DNA of 34,626 nucleotides from Lachnospiraceae bacterium (GTDB lineage Bacteria; Bacillota; Clostridia; Lachnospirales; Lachnospiraceae). The number at the start of each line of letters is the position of its first letter. Position 1 is the stretch's first letter. A program made the translations under genes and the position numbers. The stretch spans positions 1 to 34,626 of the forward strand of contig JAFVBO010000126.1 in assembly GCA_017479935.1 (NCBI GenBank), read 5' to 3'. Positions 1 to 7,485 of the stretch are shown here, in pieces. Under the pieces are notes generated by a model. That model was not told the origin of the DNA and did not search any database. It saw only the letters and a program-made list of their open reading frames with translations.

Positions 1-12
1 ATTATTCATTGC

Positions 13-87
13 ATGATACCTCTCGTATTCTTGGATTTTACCAACTTTACCGGGTCAGTAATTATCCAACTTTACTTGAGGTATCAT
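13..87. repeat. Inverted repeat with internal direct repeat at window edge
   Basis: A perfect 10-nt inverted repeat (ATGATACCTC at 13-22, GAGGTATCAT at 78-87) encloses two direct copies of CCAACTTTAC (41-50 and 66-75). The stretch 1-230 holds no convincing gene: the open frame at 9-191 has no ribosome binding site and runs into the -10 box of the next promoter. It could be the end of a mobile element or a repeat whose other part lies outside the window. Only the symmetry itself is seen. Confidence 0.4.
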
Positions 88-164
88 TTTTAGTCAAGGG
101 GTTTCTTGCTACTGGTTATAGTATACAGGAAGCTGTCACCTCCTTGAAATATTTCCAAAAACGG

Positions 165-192
165 TTGCAAACACGGAAATATATGCTATAAT
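165..192 (+). promoter_or_regulatory. Promoter for the HTH-Uma2 gene, with overlapping dyad
   Basis: TTGCAA (165-170) and a consensus TATAAT (187-192) are separated by 16 bp. The -35 box lies inside a dyad, ATTTCC (151-156) and GGAAAT (175-180). This is a plausible operator for autorepression by the HTH domain of the downstream product, but that is inference. The roughly 110-nt leader also holds a perfect 9-bp hairpin (249-257 with 267-275) without a T run. Confidence 0.6.
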
Positions 193-310
193 GGAAATTG
201 CAGAAGAACATTTGTTCTGATCACCCATAGAGTGTGTCAACCTTGCGCCTGACAAGGCCCATCCCTCCTTGTCAGCCACCCTGCCCCCCGATGTCTGAAA
301 GGAGCTTCCA

Positions 311-1243
311 ATGAGACAACTGTCCGAACTGAAAAAGAGAAAAAGGGAACTGGGTTACACCAACCTGGAAGTGGCCAGGCAGTCCGGAGTCCCGCTTGGC
401 ACCGTGCAGAAAATCTTTGCCGGGGTAACAAAATCGCCGCGGATCGATTCTATGGCGGCGATTGAACGGATTTTGTTTCCGGAGCTTTCGCCCGGGTTTG
501 ATGCACCTGTAGAAGGGAAGGAACGGGCAGATGCAGGGCAGGGAGAAGTCTCAAACGGAAAAGAGGAAGGCATAAGCCAAAAGGAACGAACCCCCGGGAC
601 GTACCCTGTCCATACCCAGACGGGGCAGATCCGGGAGCAGGAAGCCGTTTATGGAACCTCGGCGGTTTTGAAAAGAAGAAATAAAACAGACGGAGAGTTC
701 ACCTATGGGGATTATCTGGCTCTGCCGGATGAAAGGCGGGTGGAGCTGATTGACGGTAGCTTCTACGATATGGGGGCACCGAATAACCGTCACCAGATCA
801 TTGTGGGGCAGCTTTACTCGATGTTTGTGAATTGCGTGAAGGATCACCCGGAGTGTATGGCCCTCTTGTCCCCGCTGGACGTTATGCTGGATAACGATGA
901 AAAGACAACCCTGCAGCCGGATCTTATGGTTCTCTGCGATCTTTCCAAGATGAAGAAAGGACGCGTTTTTGGTGCGCCGGATCTGGTGGTGGAAGTGATA
1001 TCTCCTGGCTCCCGGAAAATGGATCTGGGCCTTAAGGTAACCAAATACATGAAGGCCGGGGTGCGGGAATACTGGGCGCTGGACTACGAGCGCGGGAAGG
1101 TGATTGTCTACGAGATGGAAAAAGACATGGATGTCACGCTATACCCCTTTGATGGGGAGATCCCGGTTGGAATCTCCGGCGGCAGGTGCCGGATCCCGGT
1201 CGGGGAGATCGCGAAGCTGCTTAAGAGGTTGGGGGAGATATAG
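311..1243 (+). CDS. XRE-type HTH domain fused to Uma2-family PD-(D/E)XK endonuclease domain
   Basis: This protein is 310 aa. Residues 1-55 resemble a short XRE/Cro helix-turn-helix (motif NLEVARQSGVPLGTVQKIF). Residues 60-115 are a polar, probably disordered linker. Residues about 120-305 match the Uma2/DUF820 family: RRVELIDG, then QPDLMVLCD, then DLVVEVISPGSR with a downstream Lys in LKVTKYMKAG, which are the acidic and basic positions of a PD-(D/E)XK core. Uma2 proteins are common, often multicopy and of unknown biological role. The fusion suggests a DNA-directed or autoregulated nuclease, which is inference. The start is set by AAAGGAG about seven bases before ATG. A consensus promoter lies upstream, and the gene precedes a toxin-antitoxin pair that has its own promoter. 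Confidence 0.85.
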   Translation: MRQLSELKKRKRELGYTNLEVARQSGVPLGTVQKIFAGVTKSPRIDSMAAIERILFPELSPGFDAPVEGKERADAGQGEVSNGKEEGISQKERTPGTYPVHTQTGQIREQEAVYGTSAVLKRRNKTDGEFTYGDYLALPDERRVELIDGSFYDMGAPNNRHQIIVGQLYSMFVNCVKDHPECMALLSPLDVMLDNDEKTTLQPDLMVLCDLSKMKKGRVFGAPDLVVEVISPGSRKMDLGLKVTKYMKAGVREYWALDYERGKVIVYEMEKDMDVTLYPFDGEIPVGISGGRCRIPVGEIAKLLKRLGEI

Positions 1244-1312
1244 ACAGAAAGGGTTACCGTTCACGGAGCATCAAAAGGGCGGGTGGTACTGGGAGGAAAA
1301 GATCGGAACCAC

Positions 1313-1342
1313 TTGACAGAGGTGGTCATAATAGAATATAAT
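1313..1342 (+). promoter_or_regulatory. Sigma-70 type promoter of the toxin-antitoxin pair
   Basis: Consensus TTGACA (1313-1318) and TATAAT (1337-1342) with an 18-bp spacer lie just upstream of an AGAGGAGAG ribosome binding site (1358-1366) and the antitoxin ATG at 1373. Confidence 0.8.
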
Positions 1343-1372
1343 TTGACTACTAAATAGAGAGGAGAGATACAT

Positions 1373-1669
1373 ATGATACAGACACTTTCTATCAGACCCT
1401 CGAAAGACCTCCGTACTCATTATGCTGCAATTTCTGCTGAAACGAAGAAGAATCCTGTTGCGATTACTGTCAACGGAAGAGAGGATACAGTCATCCTGGA
1501 TCACAGTCAGTTTATGGAACAGCAATTGTACATTCAGGATCTGGAATCTCGCCTTGCCGTTTACACCCATCTTGCACAGGCGGCCGATGATGTCAGACTG
1601 GGAAGAATACAGCTAGCGGAAGAAGCGTTTGCGGATATTGTAAATGAGTTAAAGGAGCATCGTGCATGA
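1373..1669 (+). CDS. Phd/YefM-type antitoxin
   Basis: This is a 98-aa protein with a Phd/YefM-like N-terminus: residues 1-50 carry the pattern IRPSKDLRTHYAAISAE, then PVAITVNGREDTVILDH, which in this family forms the DNA-binding and dimerisation fold. The C-terminal half (RLAVYTHLAQAADDVRLGRI) is helical and would wrap the toxin. The gene has its own consensus promoter and a strong ribosome binding site, and its stop overlaps the toxin start by four bases (ATGA). That coupling is the usual type II toxin-antitoxin arrangement, and autorepression by the complex is expected from the family. Confidence 0.85.
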   Translation: MIQTLSIRPSKDLRTHYAAISAETKKNPVAITVNGREDTVILDHSQFMEQQLYIQDLESRLAVYTHLAQAADDVRLGRIQLAEEAFADIVNELKEHRA

Positions 1670-1992
1670 AGAAATGGCAGGTGATCATGACGGATACAGC
1701 CAAAAGCGATTTGCGGGAAATTGCTTTTGGCATTTATGAAATATCCGGGGATCTGGAAACTGCTGTTCGCTTTGTCAGAGAACTGGAAGAAAAATGCGAG
1801 GTGTTAAAGGACCTTCCTGAAGGTGGAGCTGTACCTAAGGACTACGTGCTGAAAGCCCTTGGGTATCGTTATCTGGTCCACAAACACTACCTTATCTTCT
1901 ATATGATGAAACCGGATGAACAGAACGTTTATATACACGCGTTTTTCCATGAAAAACTCGACTATTTCCGATACATGCGACAGAGGATATAA
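1666..1992 (+). CDS. RelE/ParE-superfamily toxin
   Basis: This is a 108-aa protein of the RelE/ParE fold. It starts with the typical strand-helix segment VIMTDTAKSDLREIAFGI, has a central PEGGAVPKDYVLKALGYRYL stretch and a final strand VYIHAFFHEKLDYFRYMR. The GYRYLVHKHYLIFYM segment is the usual core motif. Members either cleave mRNA on the ribosome or poison gyrase, and the sequence does not tell which. Start and stop are full length for the family (about 90-110 aa), and translational coupling to the antitoxin supports the call. Confidence 0.85.
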   Translation: MKKWQVIMTDTAKSDLREIAFGIYEISGDLETAVRFVRELEEKCEVLKDLPEGGAVPKDYVLKALGYRYLVHKHYLIFYMMKPDEQNVYIHAFFHEKLDYFRYMRQRI

Positions 1993-2049
1993 GGTCGGCC
2001 CGCTTTCCCCGCCCGTTTATCCCCCGTTTAGAAAGTTTAGAAAAAGTTA

Positions 2050-2091
2050 TTAGCACTCACTATTGACGAGTGCCAACAAACGTGATATAAC
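2050..2091 (+). promoter_or_regulatory. CIRCE operator (HrcA) overlapping the hsp20 promoter
   Basis: TTAGCACTC (2050-2058), a 9-nt spacer, and GAGTGCCAA (2068-2076) match the CIRCE consensus with one change in the right half. A promoter is superimposed: TTGACG (2063-2068) lies within the CIRCE spacer, and TATAAC (2086-2091) follows after 17 bp. HrcA bound here would occlude the -35 box, giving heat induction of the downstream gene. HrcA itself is not in the window. Confidence 0.9.
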
Positions 2092-2227
2092 ATCGTCAGA
2101 ACGAAGGGAGAGAGAAAAACTTCCGAAGGTCGGACGATCCTCCCCGAGGTTCTTTTACATAGAGTCGAAACATGAAAAAGAATAAAGCGGCGCTTTTAAG
2201 GCGCCAATGCCTAAGGAGGAAATGATT

Positions 2228-2650
2228 ATGTTAATGAACAGCATTTTTGGAAACAACGTATGGGACGATTTCGTAGATAATTTTGCATACCCCGTTTTTA
2301 ACAGCGCGGCCAACACCATCCCCACCAAGATGAAGACGGATATCAAGGAAGTGGAGAACGGCTATGAGCTGGATATCGAGCTCCCCGGCTTTAAGAAAGA
2401 GGACGTGAGCGCCGATCTGAAGGATGGCTACCTGACCATCAAGGCTGCCGTAAAGGAAGAGAAGGAAGAAAAGACCAAATTCGTCCGCCGCGAGCGTTAC
2501 TACAGCTCCTGCCAGAGAAGCTACTATGTTGGCGAATACGTGGATGAGACCGATATCAAGGCCAAATTCGAGGATGGTATCCTGAAGATCTTCGTTCCGA
2601 AGAAGGAAGCCAAGCAGATTGAAGAGAAGAAGAGCATTACGATTGAATAA
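2228..2650 (+). CDS. Hsp20/alpha-crystallin small heat shock protein
   Basis: This is a 140-aa ATP-independent holdase. The alpha-crystallin domain spans about residues 33-130, with ELDIELPGFKKEDVSADLKD and a C-terminal strand pattern IKAKFEDGILKIFVPKKE. The N-terminus MLMNSIFGNNVWDDF is typical of clostridial Hsp20. Three in-frame ATGs crowd the start (2222, 2228, 2234). AAGGAGGA at 2213-2220 places 2228 at the best distance, whereas 2207 would lie upstream of the ribosome binding site. A CIRCE operator and promoter sit 140 bases upstream, so heat-shock control is well supported. The leader holds a small GGCGC/GCGCC hairpin (2189-2205). Confidence 0.92.
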   Translation: MLMNSIFGNNVWDDFVDNFAYPVFNSAANTIPTKMKTDIKEVENGYELDIELPGFKKEDVSADLKDGYLTIKAAVKEEKEEKTKFVRRERYYSSCQRSYYVGEYVDETDIKAKFEDGILKIFVPKKEAKQIEEKKSITIE

Positions 2651-2668
2651 CGAATAGAGAACAAAGAA

Positions 2669-2716
2669 CAGGCAGGGGGCCCTTTTGCAGACGTGTGAAA
2701 AGGGGCCCCCTGCTTG
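2669..2716 (+). terminator. Strong hairpin after hsp20
   Basis: A long near-perfect stem pairs 2669-2686 with 2698-2716, with a GC-rich block flanked by TTTT and AAAA. There is no clear T tract after it, so it may act as a bidirectional or processing hairpin rather than a textbook terminator. Confidence 0.6.
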
Positions 2717-2791
2717 TTGCTGTAAGCCATGCAGATAGACCGTCTCCCCTTGTTCCCTTCTATTTTTCTAAAATTTTCCTTAAAAGCCGGA

Positions 2792-2819
2792 TTGACTTTT
2801 TTCCTACATAGTGTACAAT
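2792..2819 (+). promoter_or_regulatory. Promoter for the membrane protein gene
   Basis: TTGACT (2792-2797) and TACAAT (2814-2819) are 16 bp apart. The -10 box covers the ATG at 2818, which rules out that in-frame codon as the start of the next gene. Confidence 0.65.
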
Positions 2820-2910
2820 GATAAAGAAAGAATTCGGTCTTTTTTTGGAACCGGATAAACACATCATGAAACGCCGCTATGCATGCGGCAATAGAAAGAA
2901 GGAGGGTATC

Positions 2911-3795
2911 ATGCAAAAAGTGAAATGGCGTTTTCCTTTAGCCTTTATCACCGCGCTGCTTCTGGGTCTGCTTCCTTTTGCCCCCATGGCGTTAAAGAGC
3001 GTCCCTGCCGCAGCATCGTATCTGCCGGAAGAACCGTTGACACTGTTCCCGATGATTTTCTTTGGACTGTTTCTGGTTCTGGCAATCGCGCTTCTGGTTC
3101 ACAGCGGCGTGTTAGCCGGCATCGTTTTCCTGGCACTGGCCGGTCTGCAGGGGTACATGCTGTACCTTGAAATTCAGCCGTCCCTGCCCGCGACAGATTA
3201 TGTCACGCTGCTCTTAGACAATATCTGGGCGGTCTGTGATGTGGTTCTGCTTCTGGGAATGGCCATCCTGTGCTTCTCCTGCTTTGCGGAGAACAGCGCA
3301 TCCGGCGTTTTCCTGGCTACGTTTGGCCTGGTTCCCCGTCTTTTTATCCTGCTTGAGCTGTATGAAGGGGCTCTCCCGGAAAACCAGAAGTATTACCTGA
3401 TGGCGCTGCAGATCCTTTGGGGTCTGACCACCTTCCTGACCGCACTTTGGATTAACAATCCGAAGAAGGCAGAAACGGCAGCGGCTCCCGCGCAGACGGA
3501 AGCCCCTAAGAAGTCCGGCGCATCCAGAAACCGTTATCGTGTCACCGGATACGAAGATGATCCGGCCGCAGCAAAGAAGAAAACTGAAAGGAGCACTCCA
3601 ACCGTGAATATGGAAGAACTTCGTAAGATTATTTCCGAGAACGCAAGCAAGTATGATCCGGCTATGGCCGATATGATTGATAAGCATTTAGCTCAGATGG
3701 AGCATGATATCCATGGCATGTACGTGGCTATGGCTTGGTGTATCGTTATCGCGATCTGCGCTGCGATTGGCTACGCGATCTTTAAGTTTGCGTAA
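2911..3795 (+). CDS. Unknown polytopic membrane protein
   Basis: This protein is 294 aa and I do not recognise the family. Hydrophobic segments are visible at about residues 8-26, 43-63, 66-85, 97-121, 131-150 and 161-180. A cytoplasmic-type polar stretch rich in Ala, Lys and Glu (about 183-265) follows, and a last membrane segment ends the protein (270-294). The start is ATG 2911 behind AGAAGGAGG; an upstream ATG at 2818 lies in the -10 box. A terminator follows the stop, so this appears to be a single-gene unit. No enzymatic motif is evident. Confidence 0.75.
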   Translation: MQKVKWRFPLAFITALLLGLLPFAPMALKSVPAAASYLPEEPLTLFPMIFFGLFLVLAIALLVHSGVLAGIVFLALAGLQGYMLYLEIQPSLPATDYVTLLLDNIWAVCDVVLLLGMAILCFSCFAENSASGVFLATFGLVPRLFILLELYEGALPENQKYYLMALQILWGLTTFLTALWINNPKKAETAAAPAQTEAPKKSGASRNRYRVTGYEDDPAAAKKKTERSTPTVNMEELRKIISENASKYDPAMADMIDKHLAQMEHDIHGMYVAMAWCIVIAICAAIGYAIFKFA

Positions 3796-3823
3796 AACGT
3801 AAGGCGTAAGGAGTTATAGGGGG

Positions 3824-3879
3824 AGGGTGTCTTTTTCAAGACGGATCGTAATCCGGCCGGAGAGGACACCCTTCTTTTT
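3824..3879 (+). terminator. Rho-independent terminator after the membrane protein gene
   Basis: AGGGTGTC (3824-3831) pairs with GACACCCT (3865-3872), followed by TCTTTTTAT. The loop is long (about 33 nt) and can form further pairs. Confidence 0.7.
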
Positions 3880-4137
3880 ATGAAAGCGGAGTGAGGATGC
3901 AAGGCATGAGCGGAGAGCTTGCTCTCCGGCTCATGCCATTGCATCCGAACGAGCAACAAAATGAGGCATACAGCTACGCGACCAACGGGAGCGGAGCGAA
4001 TGCCGAATTTTGTTGCAGCGGCGCGAGAGCTGCGCGGAGCAGCGAAGCGACGCGGCCGCTTTCATGTGCTGTAGCACAGCGAGAGCACGAAGTGCGAAGC
4101 TGTGCGTAAGGGCGATATCACCTGCAATCGCCTGATT
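3880..4137. repeat. Palindrome-rich dispersed repeat element
   Basis: This stretch has no supported gene; the open frame at 3891-4109 is repeat-derived. It contains an imperfect 23-25 bp palindrome (3896-3918 with 3921-3945), a second stem (3954-3969 with 4000-4015), and an outer match between TGAAAGCGG (3880-3888) and CCGCTTTCA near 4056-4064. Bases 4045-4067 recur as a perfect inverted copy at 17121-17143, and 4090-4106 recurs directly at 7814-7830. It therefore behaves as a multi-copy intergenic element rather than a single leader. Confidence 0.7.
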
Positions 4138-4157
4138 TCCGTGAAGGAAGAGGGTCC

Positions 4158-5102
4158 ATGCAATATTATCTGGCGCCCATGGAGGGCATAACCGGAGCGC
4201 TGTACCGCAAAGCGTATGCGGAATGCTTCGGAAACATCGACAAATATTTCACCCCGTTTTTATCTCCCAACCAGAACTTAAGCCTGACGCACCGGGATCG
4301 GCGGGAGTACGAAGATCACCTGAACCCGGCGAGGCCGCTTGTCCCGCAGATCCTGGCGAACAAGCCGGAGCGCTTTTTGTGGCTTCTGCACGTCCTGTAC
4401 GAGGACGGTTACCGGGAAATCAATCTGAATCTGGGATGTCCGTCCAAAACGGTCACCTCCCGGGGCCGCGGGTCCGCCTTTTTAGGGGAATGCTACGCGT
4501 TAAAGGCCTTCTTCGAGACGATCTACGAGGACGAGCTGCTTGCCTCCGGGAAGGTGCTGCTCTCCGTCAAGTCCCGCGTGGGCGTGGACGATGAGGACGA
4601 ATTCCCCTGGATTTTGGAGCTGTTTAACGCCTTCCCTCTGTCGGAGCTGATTATCCACGCGAGGACCCAGAAGGACTTTTACGGGGGTACACTTCGCTAC
4701 GAGGCGTATCGCCTGGCCTGTGAGAAGGCGAAAATGCCCGTCTGCTATAACGGAGACGTGTATACCAGGGAGGACGCGCTGCACATCCAGGCGGATTTTC
4801 CTCAGACAAAGGCCATCATGATCGGCCGCGGGATCTTGCGGGATCCGGGGCTGCTGGCGGAAATCCGCGGTAATCAGCGTCCCGGAAGGGAAGAACTGCT
4901 GGATTTTCACGACCGGCTGTGCCGGTATTACAAAGAAGGCATGTCCGGGGAGCAGAACATGCTGTACCGCATGAAGGAGCTTTGGACGTACTGGGGAGCA
5001 TCGTTTCCGGGCGAGGAGAAGATGCTGAAGCGGATCAAGAAATGCACGCGGCCGGAGGAATATGAAGGCCTTGCGCGGGAGCTGATAGGCAGCCTGTGCT
5101 GA
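4158..5102 (+). CDS. dus: tRNA-dihydrouridine synthase family protein
   Basis: This 314-aa FMN-dependent enzyme reduces uridines in the tRNA D-loop. The TIM-barrel signature is clear: YLAPMEGITGALYR at the N-terminus, then EINLNLGCPSKTVTSRGRGS with the catalytic Cys94, then LSVKSRVGVDD, LIIHARTQKDFYGG, PVCYNGDVYT and AIMIGRGILRDPGL for FMN phosphate binding. The length fits the compact Dus forms of Firmicutes. The start follows a GGAAGAGGG ribosome binding site. It stands alone between a repeat element and a YitT gene. Confidence 0.9.
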   Translation: MQYYLAPMEGITGALYRKAYAECFGNIDKYFTPFLSPNQNLSLTHRDRREYEDHLNPARPLVPQILANKPERFLWLLHVLYEDGYREINLNLGCPSKTVTSRGRGSAFLGECYALKAFFETIYEDELLASGKVLLSVKSRVGVDDEDEFPWILELFNAFPLSELIIHARTQKDFYGGTLRYEAYRLACEKAKMPVCYNGDVYTREDALHIQADFPQTKAIMIGRGILRDPGLLAEIRGNQRPGREELLDFHDRLCRYYKEGMSGEQNMLYRMKELWTYWGASFPGEEKMLKRIKKCTRPEEYEGLARELIGSLC

Positions 5103-5257
5103 AATTATTTTTTCGTCAAATCTCCTCTGGACAAACCTGTAATTTTATGAGAAGGTATAGGAGCTACGAAACAATGCGTCGGACGCGAAACGGACGGCAA
5201 GGAAGGCAGGAAAAGAACATCCGCTTAAGGCGCCCAGAAAAGGGAAAGGGAATCGCG

Positions 5258-6118
5258 ATGAAATTCTCCTGGAAAGAGGATGGAAAAGCACTGATATTGA
5301 TCGGTGTTGCCTCATTTATCATGGCCCTGAACATCAAGACCTTTGTGCGTACCGGTGACTTGTTCCCCGGCGGGGCCACAGGCCTTACGGTGTTGGTTCA
5401 GCGCTTCTTTGCGGAATACATGAATATTCAGATTCCGTATACAATTATCAACTTGCCGCTTAACGCTTTTCCGGTGTATGTCGGCTTCCGCTTCATCGGA
5501 AAGAAGTTCACGATTTTTTCGCTGGTCATGATCATGCTGACAAGCTTTCTGACCGACCTGATTCCGTCCTATCCGATCACCTACGACGTGCTGCTCATCA
5601 GCGTCTTTGGCGGCATCATCAACGGGACGGCAATCAGCCTTTGCCTGCGGGCGGGGGCAACCTCCGGAGGTACGGATTTTATCGCCATCTACCTGTCGGA
5701 GAAGAAACAGATGGATGGATGGAACATTGTGCTGGGCATCAACGCGGTGATTTTGTGCGCTGCCGGCCTGTTATTCGGTTGGGATAAGGCCCTGTACTCC
5801 ATCATTTTTCAGTATGTATCCACGCAGATCCTGCACATTCTGTATCAGAAATCGCAGCAGGAAACGCTGTTTATCATCACCAACAAGCCCGAGGAGGTGG
5901 CCGCGAGGATCAGCGAGGTTTCGCATCACGGCGCCACCATCATGGAGGGAGAGGGAAGCTATGAGCACGTCCGCCGCTACGTGGTCTATTCGGTGGTGGC
6001 CCGGGCGGAGAGCCGCCGCGTGATCAACACCGTGAAGGAAGCGGATCCGGCAGCCTTCATCAACAGCATTCGCACGGATCACCTGCACGGACGGTTTTAC
6101 AGTAAACCCAGAGAGTAG
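5258..6118 (+). CDS. YitT family membrane protein with C-terminal DUF2179 domain
   Basis: This is a 286-aa protein. Five to six hydrophobic segments fill residues 10-205, with family motifs FPGGATGLTVLVQRF and LRAGATSGGTDFIAIYL. The soluble C-terminal part (about 210-286; LFIITNKPEEVAARI, HHGATIMEGEGSY) is the DUF2179 domain. The biochemical role of the family is not established. ATG 5258 is chosen because AAAGGGAAAGGGAAT lies just upstream and the preceding in-frame stretch back to 5096 is low-quality sequence overlapping the dus stop. No terminator separates it from the next gene, which has its own promoter. Confidence 0.85.
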   Translation: MKFSWKEDGKALILIGVASFIMALNIKTFVRTGDLFPGGATGLTVLVQRFFAEYMNIQIPYTIINLPLNAFPVYVGFRFIGKKFTIFSLVMIMLTSFLTDLIPSYPITYDVLLISVFGGIINGTAISLCLRAGATSGGTDFIAIYLSEKKQMDGWNIVLGINAVILCAAGLLFGWDKALYSIIFQYVSTQILHILYQKSQQETLFIITNKPEEVAARISEVSHHGATIMEGEGSYEHVRRYVVYSVVARAESRRVINTVKEADPAAFINSIRTDHLHGRFYSKPRE

Positions 6119-6122
6119 CCAC

Positions 6123-6151
6123 TTGACAAAAGAACAAGCGTTCGCTATAAT
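6123..6151 (+). promoter_or_regulatory. Consensus promoter of the ThrE-like operon
   Basis: TTGACA (6123-6128) and TATAAT (6146-6151) are exactly 17 bp apart, directly after the YitT stop. This placement excludes upstream in-frame starts (TTG 6123, ATG 6150) for the following gene. Confidence 0.85.
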
Positions 6152-6188
6152 GTCGGCAGAGATGCCTGGAAAGGAGCGTAAGAGAACA

Positions 6189-6971
6189 TTGGAACCGGTA
6201 CAAAAGAAACCAATTGAATACCTGCTGGAGTTTATCGTCAATATCTCCCGGCAGATGATCGTATCCGGCGCGAACTTGGAGCGTGTGGAATTGGCGATCG
6301 GCCGTATCTGCGACGGATACGGGCTGAAGGATGTGGGCGTGTTTCTGCTGAACACTCATATGAGCGTCAGCGCGGCCTGGCCGGACGGTGTGTACGCCAC
6401 CCGCCAGATCAGTATCCCCGCGGCCGGCATCAACCTGGATCAGTTAAAGAAGTTAAATCGTCTGTCCTACAGGGTGGCAGCGGAGCACCCGGAACCGGAA
6501 CTGCTTTCGGGCATGCTGCAGGAGGTTATGGAGTTTAAGGACTATCCGGATCTGGTGGTCCTTTTAGGCCAGTGCCTGGGCATGGTCTGCCTGGCCCTTA
6601 TTTTGGGCGGAACCGTCATGGATGCCGTCGCCGTCGTCCCGGTGACGATTATCCTGCACTATATGCAGATCATGTTTTCCAGCCCTTCGATCGACCGGAT
6701 CGTGGCCAACGCGTTCTGTATGTTCGCGGCCACAACCGCGGCCATCTTCCTCGTGCATTATGGCCTGGGCGATCACACGGGGACCGTCGTCATCACGGTC
6801 AGCCTTCTGGTTCTCCCCGGTATTCCGCTTGTGAATGCCATGCGAAACCTGTTCTGTAACAACGAAATCAATGGTATCCTGCAGCTTTTGAAGGTAGCGC
6901 TTGAGACGCTGTCGCTGGCGATCGGTACCTACATCAGCTTCACTATTTTCGGGAGGTGGATCGTATGGTAG
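6189..6971 (+). CDS. ThrE/YjjP-like threonine/serine exporter subunit, N-terminal type (DUF1212)
   Basis: This is a 260-aa protein if started at TTG 6189 (protein MEPVQKKPIEYLLEF). The soluble N-terminal half contains ISRQMIVSGANLERVELAI and FLLNTHMSVSA, typical of the ThrE/DUF1212 domain. The C-terminal half (about 125-260) has five hydrophobic segments. The transcript should begin near 6158, and GGAAAGGAG lies at 6168-6176, so TTG 6189 is the only fitting in-frame start despite a 12-base spacing. The stop overlaps the start of the partner gene by seven bases. In ThrE of Corynebacterium both parts are one protein; here they are two, as in many Firmicutes. The substrate could be amino acids or dicarboxylates. 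Confidence 0.85.
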   Translation: MEPVQKKPIEYLLEFIVNISRQMIVSGANLERVELAIGRICDGYGLKDVGVFLLNTHMSVSAAWPDGVYATRQISIPAAGINLDQLKKLNRLSYRVAAEHPEPELLSGMLQEVMEFKDYPDLVVLLGQCLGMVCLALILGGTVMDAVAVVPVTIILHYMQIMFSSPSIDRIVANAFCMFAATTAAIFLVHYGLGDHTGTVVITVSLLVLPGIPLVNAMRNLFCNNEINGILQLLKVALETLSLAIGTYISFTIFGRWIVW

Positions 6972-7465
6972 AAACAATGGAAGTCGTTCGCTTGGTCGTC
7001 CTGTCGTTTTTTGCGTCCATCGGTTTCGGAATCGTTTTCCGCATCCGCGGGCTGGATCTGATCCCGGCCGGTCTTGGCGGCGCGCTCACGCGTTTTGTTT
7101 ACATCATGATGATGCAGGTGACCGATGTGCGCCTGATGTATACAACGGTGGCTGCCGTTTTCGCCGCACTTTACGGTGAATTTCTTGCCAATGCCACGAA
7201 GGATCCTTCTACGTTTTTCATCTATCCGTCGATCATCCCTCTGATCCCCGGAGATTTGTTCTATTACACCATGCTGGGCATCATCCAGAGCGACGCGCAG
7301 ATGTTTACGACCAACGGTTCGCAGTGCCTTCTCGCCCTGGCTGGCATGAGTATCGGTTTTGTTCTGGCCTCCACGGTGGCACACCACGTCCGTATGTTTG
7401 CACGCCGTCACCCGAAGGTGGTGAACGTGGTTCACTTAGGCGGGCAGAAAGCCGCAAAGAAGTAA
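6965..7465 (+). CDS. ThrE/YjjB-like exporter subunit, C-terminal type (DUF3815)
   Basis: This 166-aa integral membrane protein has about five hydrophobic segments. Motifs GFGIVFRIRGLDLIPAGLGG near the start and PSIIPLIPGDLFYYTMLG in the centre are diagnostic of the second half of ThrE-type exporters. GGGAGG at 6951-6956 positions ATG 6965, which overlaps the upstream stop, so the two subunits are translationally coupled and probably form one transporter. Confidence 0.88.
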   Translation: MVETMEVVRLVVLSFFASIGFGIVFRIRGLDLIPAGLGGALTRFVYIMMMQVTDVRLMYTTVAAVFAALYGEFLANATKDPSTFFIYPSIIPLIPGDLFYYTMLGIIQSDAQMFTTNGSQCLLALAGMSIGFVLASTVAHHVRMFARRHPKVVNVVHLGGQKAAKK

Positions 7466-7485
7466 GGCTGCATGGGAGTTTTTCA

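Noticed and set aside
9-191. 60-residue open frame at the left edge
   Set aside because: It lacks a ribosome binding site, overlaps repeats and ends in the -10 box of the next promoter.
3891-4109. 72-residue open frame downstream of the membrane protein gene
   Set aside because: It lies wholly within palindromic repeat sequence and has no ribosome binding site.
5096-5257. N-terminal extension of the YitT protein
   Set aside because: The extension overlaps the dus stop, is not hydrophobic or conserved-looking, and a better ribosome binding site precedes ATG 5258.
6123-6188. Upstream in-frame starts for the ThrE-like gene
   Set aside because: They fall in the -35 and -10 boxes or before the ribosome binding site, so TTG 6189 was chosen.
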